Origin: an uncultured Roseburia sp.
GTDB taxonomy: Bacteria; Bacillota; Clostridia; Lachnospirales; Lachnospiraceae
Direction: 5' to 3'
NCBI GenBank assembly: GCA_947564765.1
Contig: CANODN010000111.1
Coordinates: forward strand, 1 to 6,810
DNA length: 6,810 nt
Numbering within the stretch: position 1 is the stretch's first letter; the number at the start of each line of letters is the position of its first letter. Positions 6,607-6,810 of the stretch are shown in pieces. A model generated the notes under the pieces. The model worked only from the letters and a program-made list of their open reading frames with translations, did no database searches and was not told where the DNA came from. Position numbers and translations under genes: made by a program.

Positions 6607-6611
6607 AGGTG

Positions 6612-6639
6612 TTGACATTTCTTTTTTTTGCGTTAAAAT
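6612..6639 (+). promoter_or_regulatory. SigA-type promoter of the last gene
   Basis: A perfect TTGACA (6612-6617), a 16-nt spacer containing an eight-T run, and TAAAAT (6634-6639) make a strong housekeeping promoter. The leader would be short, about 25 nt to the ATG at 6671. Confidence 0.72.
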
Positions 6640-6640
6640 A

Positions 6641-6654
6641 GTTCTAAAATGAAC
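6641..6654 (+). promoter_or_regulatory. small palindrome at the start site, possible operator
   Basis: GTTC (6641-6644) and GAAC (6651-6654) are inverted around TAAAAT. The site lies directly after the -10 element, where an autoregulator could bind. The arms are only 4 bp, so it could be chance. Confidence 0.25.
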
Positions 6655-6670
6655 AAAAAGGAGACGGGTT

Positions 6671-6810
6671 ATGATCCCCATAAATATTCTGGAGCATCAG
6701 AATGCGGTAAAAACACTTTATTCGAAATGTGTAGAAGAGATTTGCCAAAAATATGATATTACCCATATTTTTCCGCCCATCATCATCTACAGCCGCTCTG
6801 CCAACCCATT
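6671..6810 (+). CDS. N-terminal fragment of a possible MarR-family regulator
   Basis: The first 46 codons are visible and the gene runs off the window. AAAGGAG (6657-6663) lies 7 nt before the ATG, and the promoter upstream is strong, so this is very likely a real gene. The opening (MIPINILEHQNAVKTLYSKC, then VEEICQKYDITH) resembles the first helices of Clostridial MarR-type winged-helix regulators, which commonly begin with a helix of this kind followed by a Tyr-x-(Leu/Ile)-Thr turn. The next residues (IFPPIIIYSRSANP) are not a typical continuation, where one would expect something like MELDILLFLANNP. The gene may be a diverged member, may carry a small sequence change, or may belong elsewhere. 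Short length and no visible DNA-binding helix keep the call tentative. Confidence 0.45.
   Translation, partial: MIPINILEHQNAVKTLYSKCVEEICQKYDITHIFPPIIIYSRSANP

Overview
The window looks like an accessory stretch of a gut-type Clostridia chromosome, most likely Lachnospiraceae. The reasons are the moderate GC content, strong AGGAGG-type ribosome binding sites, an ECF-type sigma factor fused to a membrane domain, and a secreted BspA-type leucine-rich-repeat protein with a lysine-rich C-terminal repeat domain. The family-level placement is an inference from protein style, not from a marker gene. All complete genes lie on the + strand.

Region 1 (1-3435) holds two tandem paralogous genes of 557 and 552 residues. 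Each encodes an ECF sigma factor (sigma-2 and sigma-4 domains), an Ala/Lys-rich linker, one predicted membrane helix and an outer domain of about 280 residues that I do not recognise. They overlap by 4 bases (ATGA) and end at a strong intrinsic terminator. A hand count gives 233 of 270 identical residues over the sigma-plus-membrane half, with 62-nt and 92-nt tracts identical at every base, while the outer domains diverge clearly. The first 67 bases may be the end of a third, upstream member. No separate anti-sigma gene is present. The layout suggests several membrane-tethered sigma factors sharing one output and differing in what they sense.

Region 2 (3436-3810) has an AT-rich promoter region with an ECF-like candidate promoter and a small 74-residue helical protein of unknown function.

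Region 3 (3811-6606) has a candidate housekeeping promoter overlapped by an inverted repeat, then an 863-residue secreted protein. It carries a signal peptide, eleven BspA-type leucine-rich repeats, a Big_3-like Ig domain, three tandem YTG-type beta modules and a basic C-terminal repeat domain. A long hairpin terminator follows.

Region 4 (6607-6810) has a clear TTGACA/TAAAAT promoter, a small palindrome and the first 46 codons of a gene that may encode a MarR-type regulator; it is cut by the window edge.

One working model, which is inference only, is that the sigma pair reports on an envelope or extracellular signal and controls nearby surface or small-protein genes, including the small gene with the ECF-like promoter.
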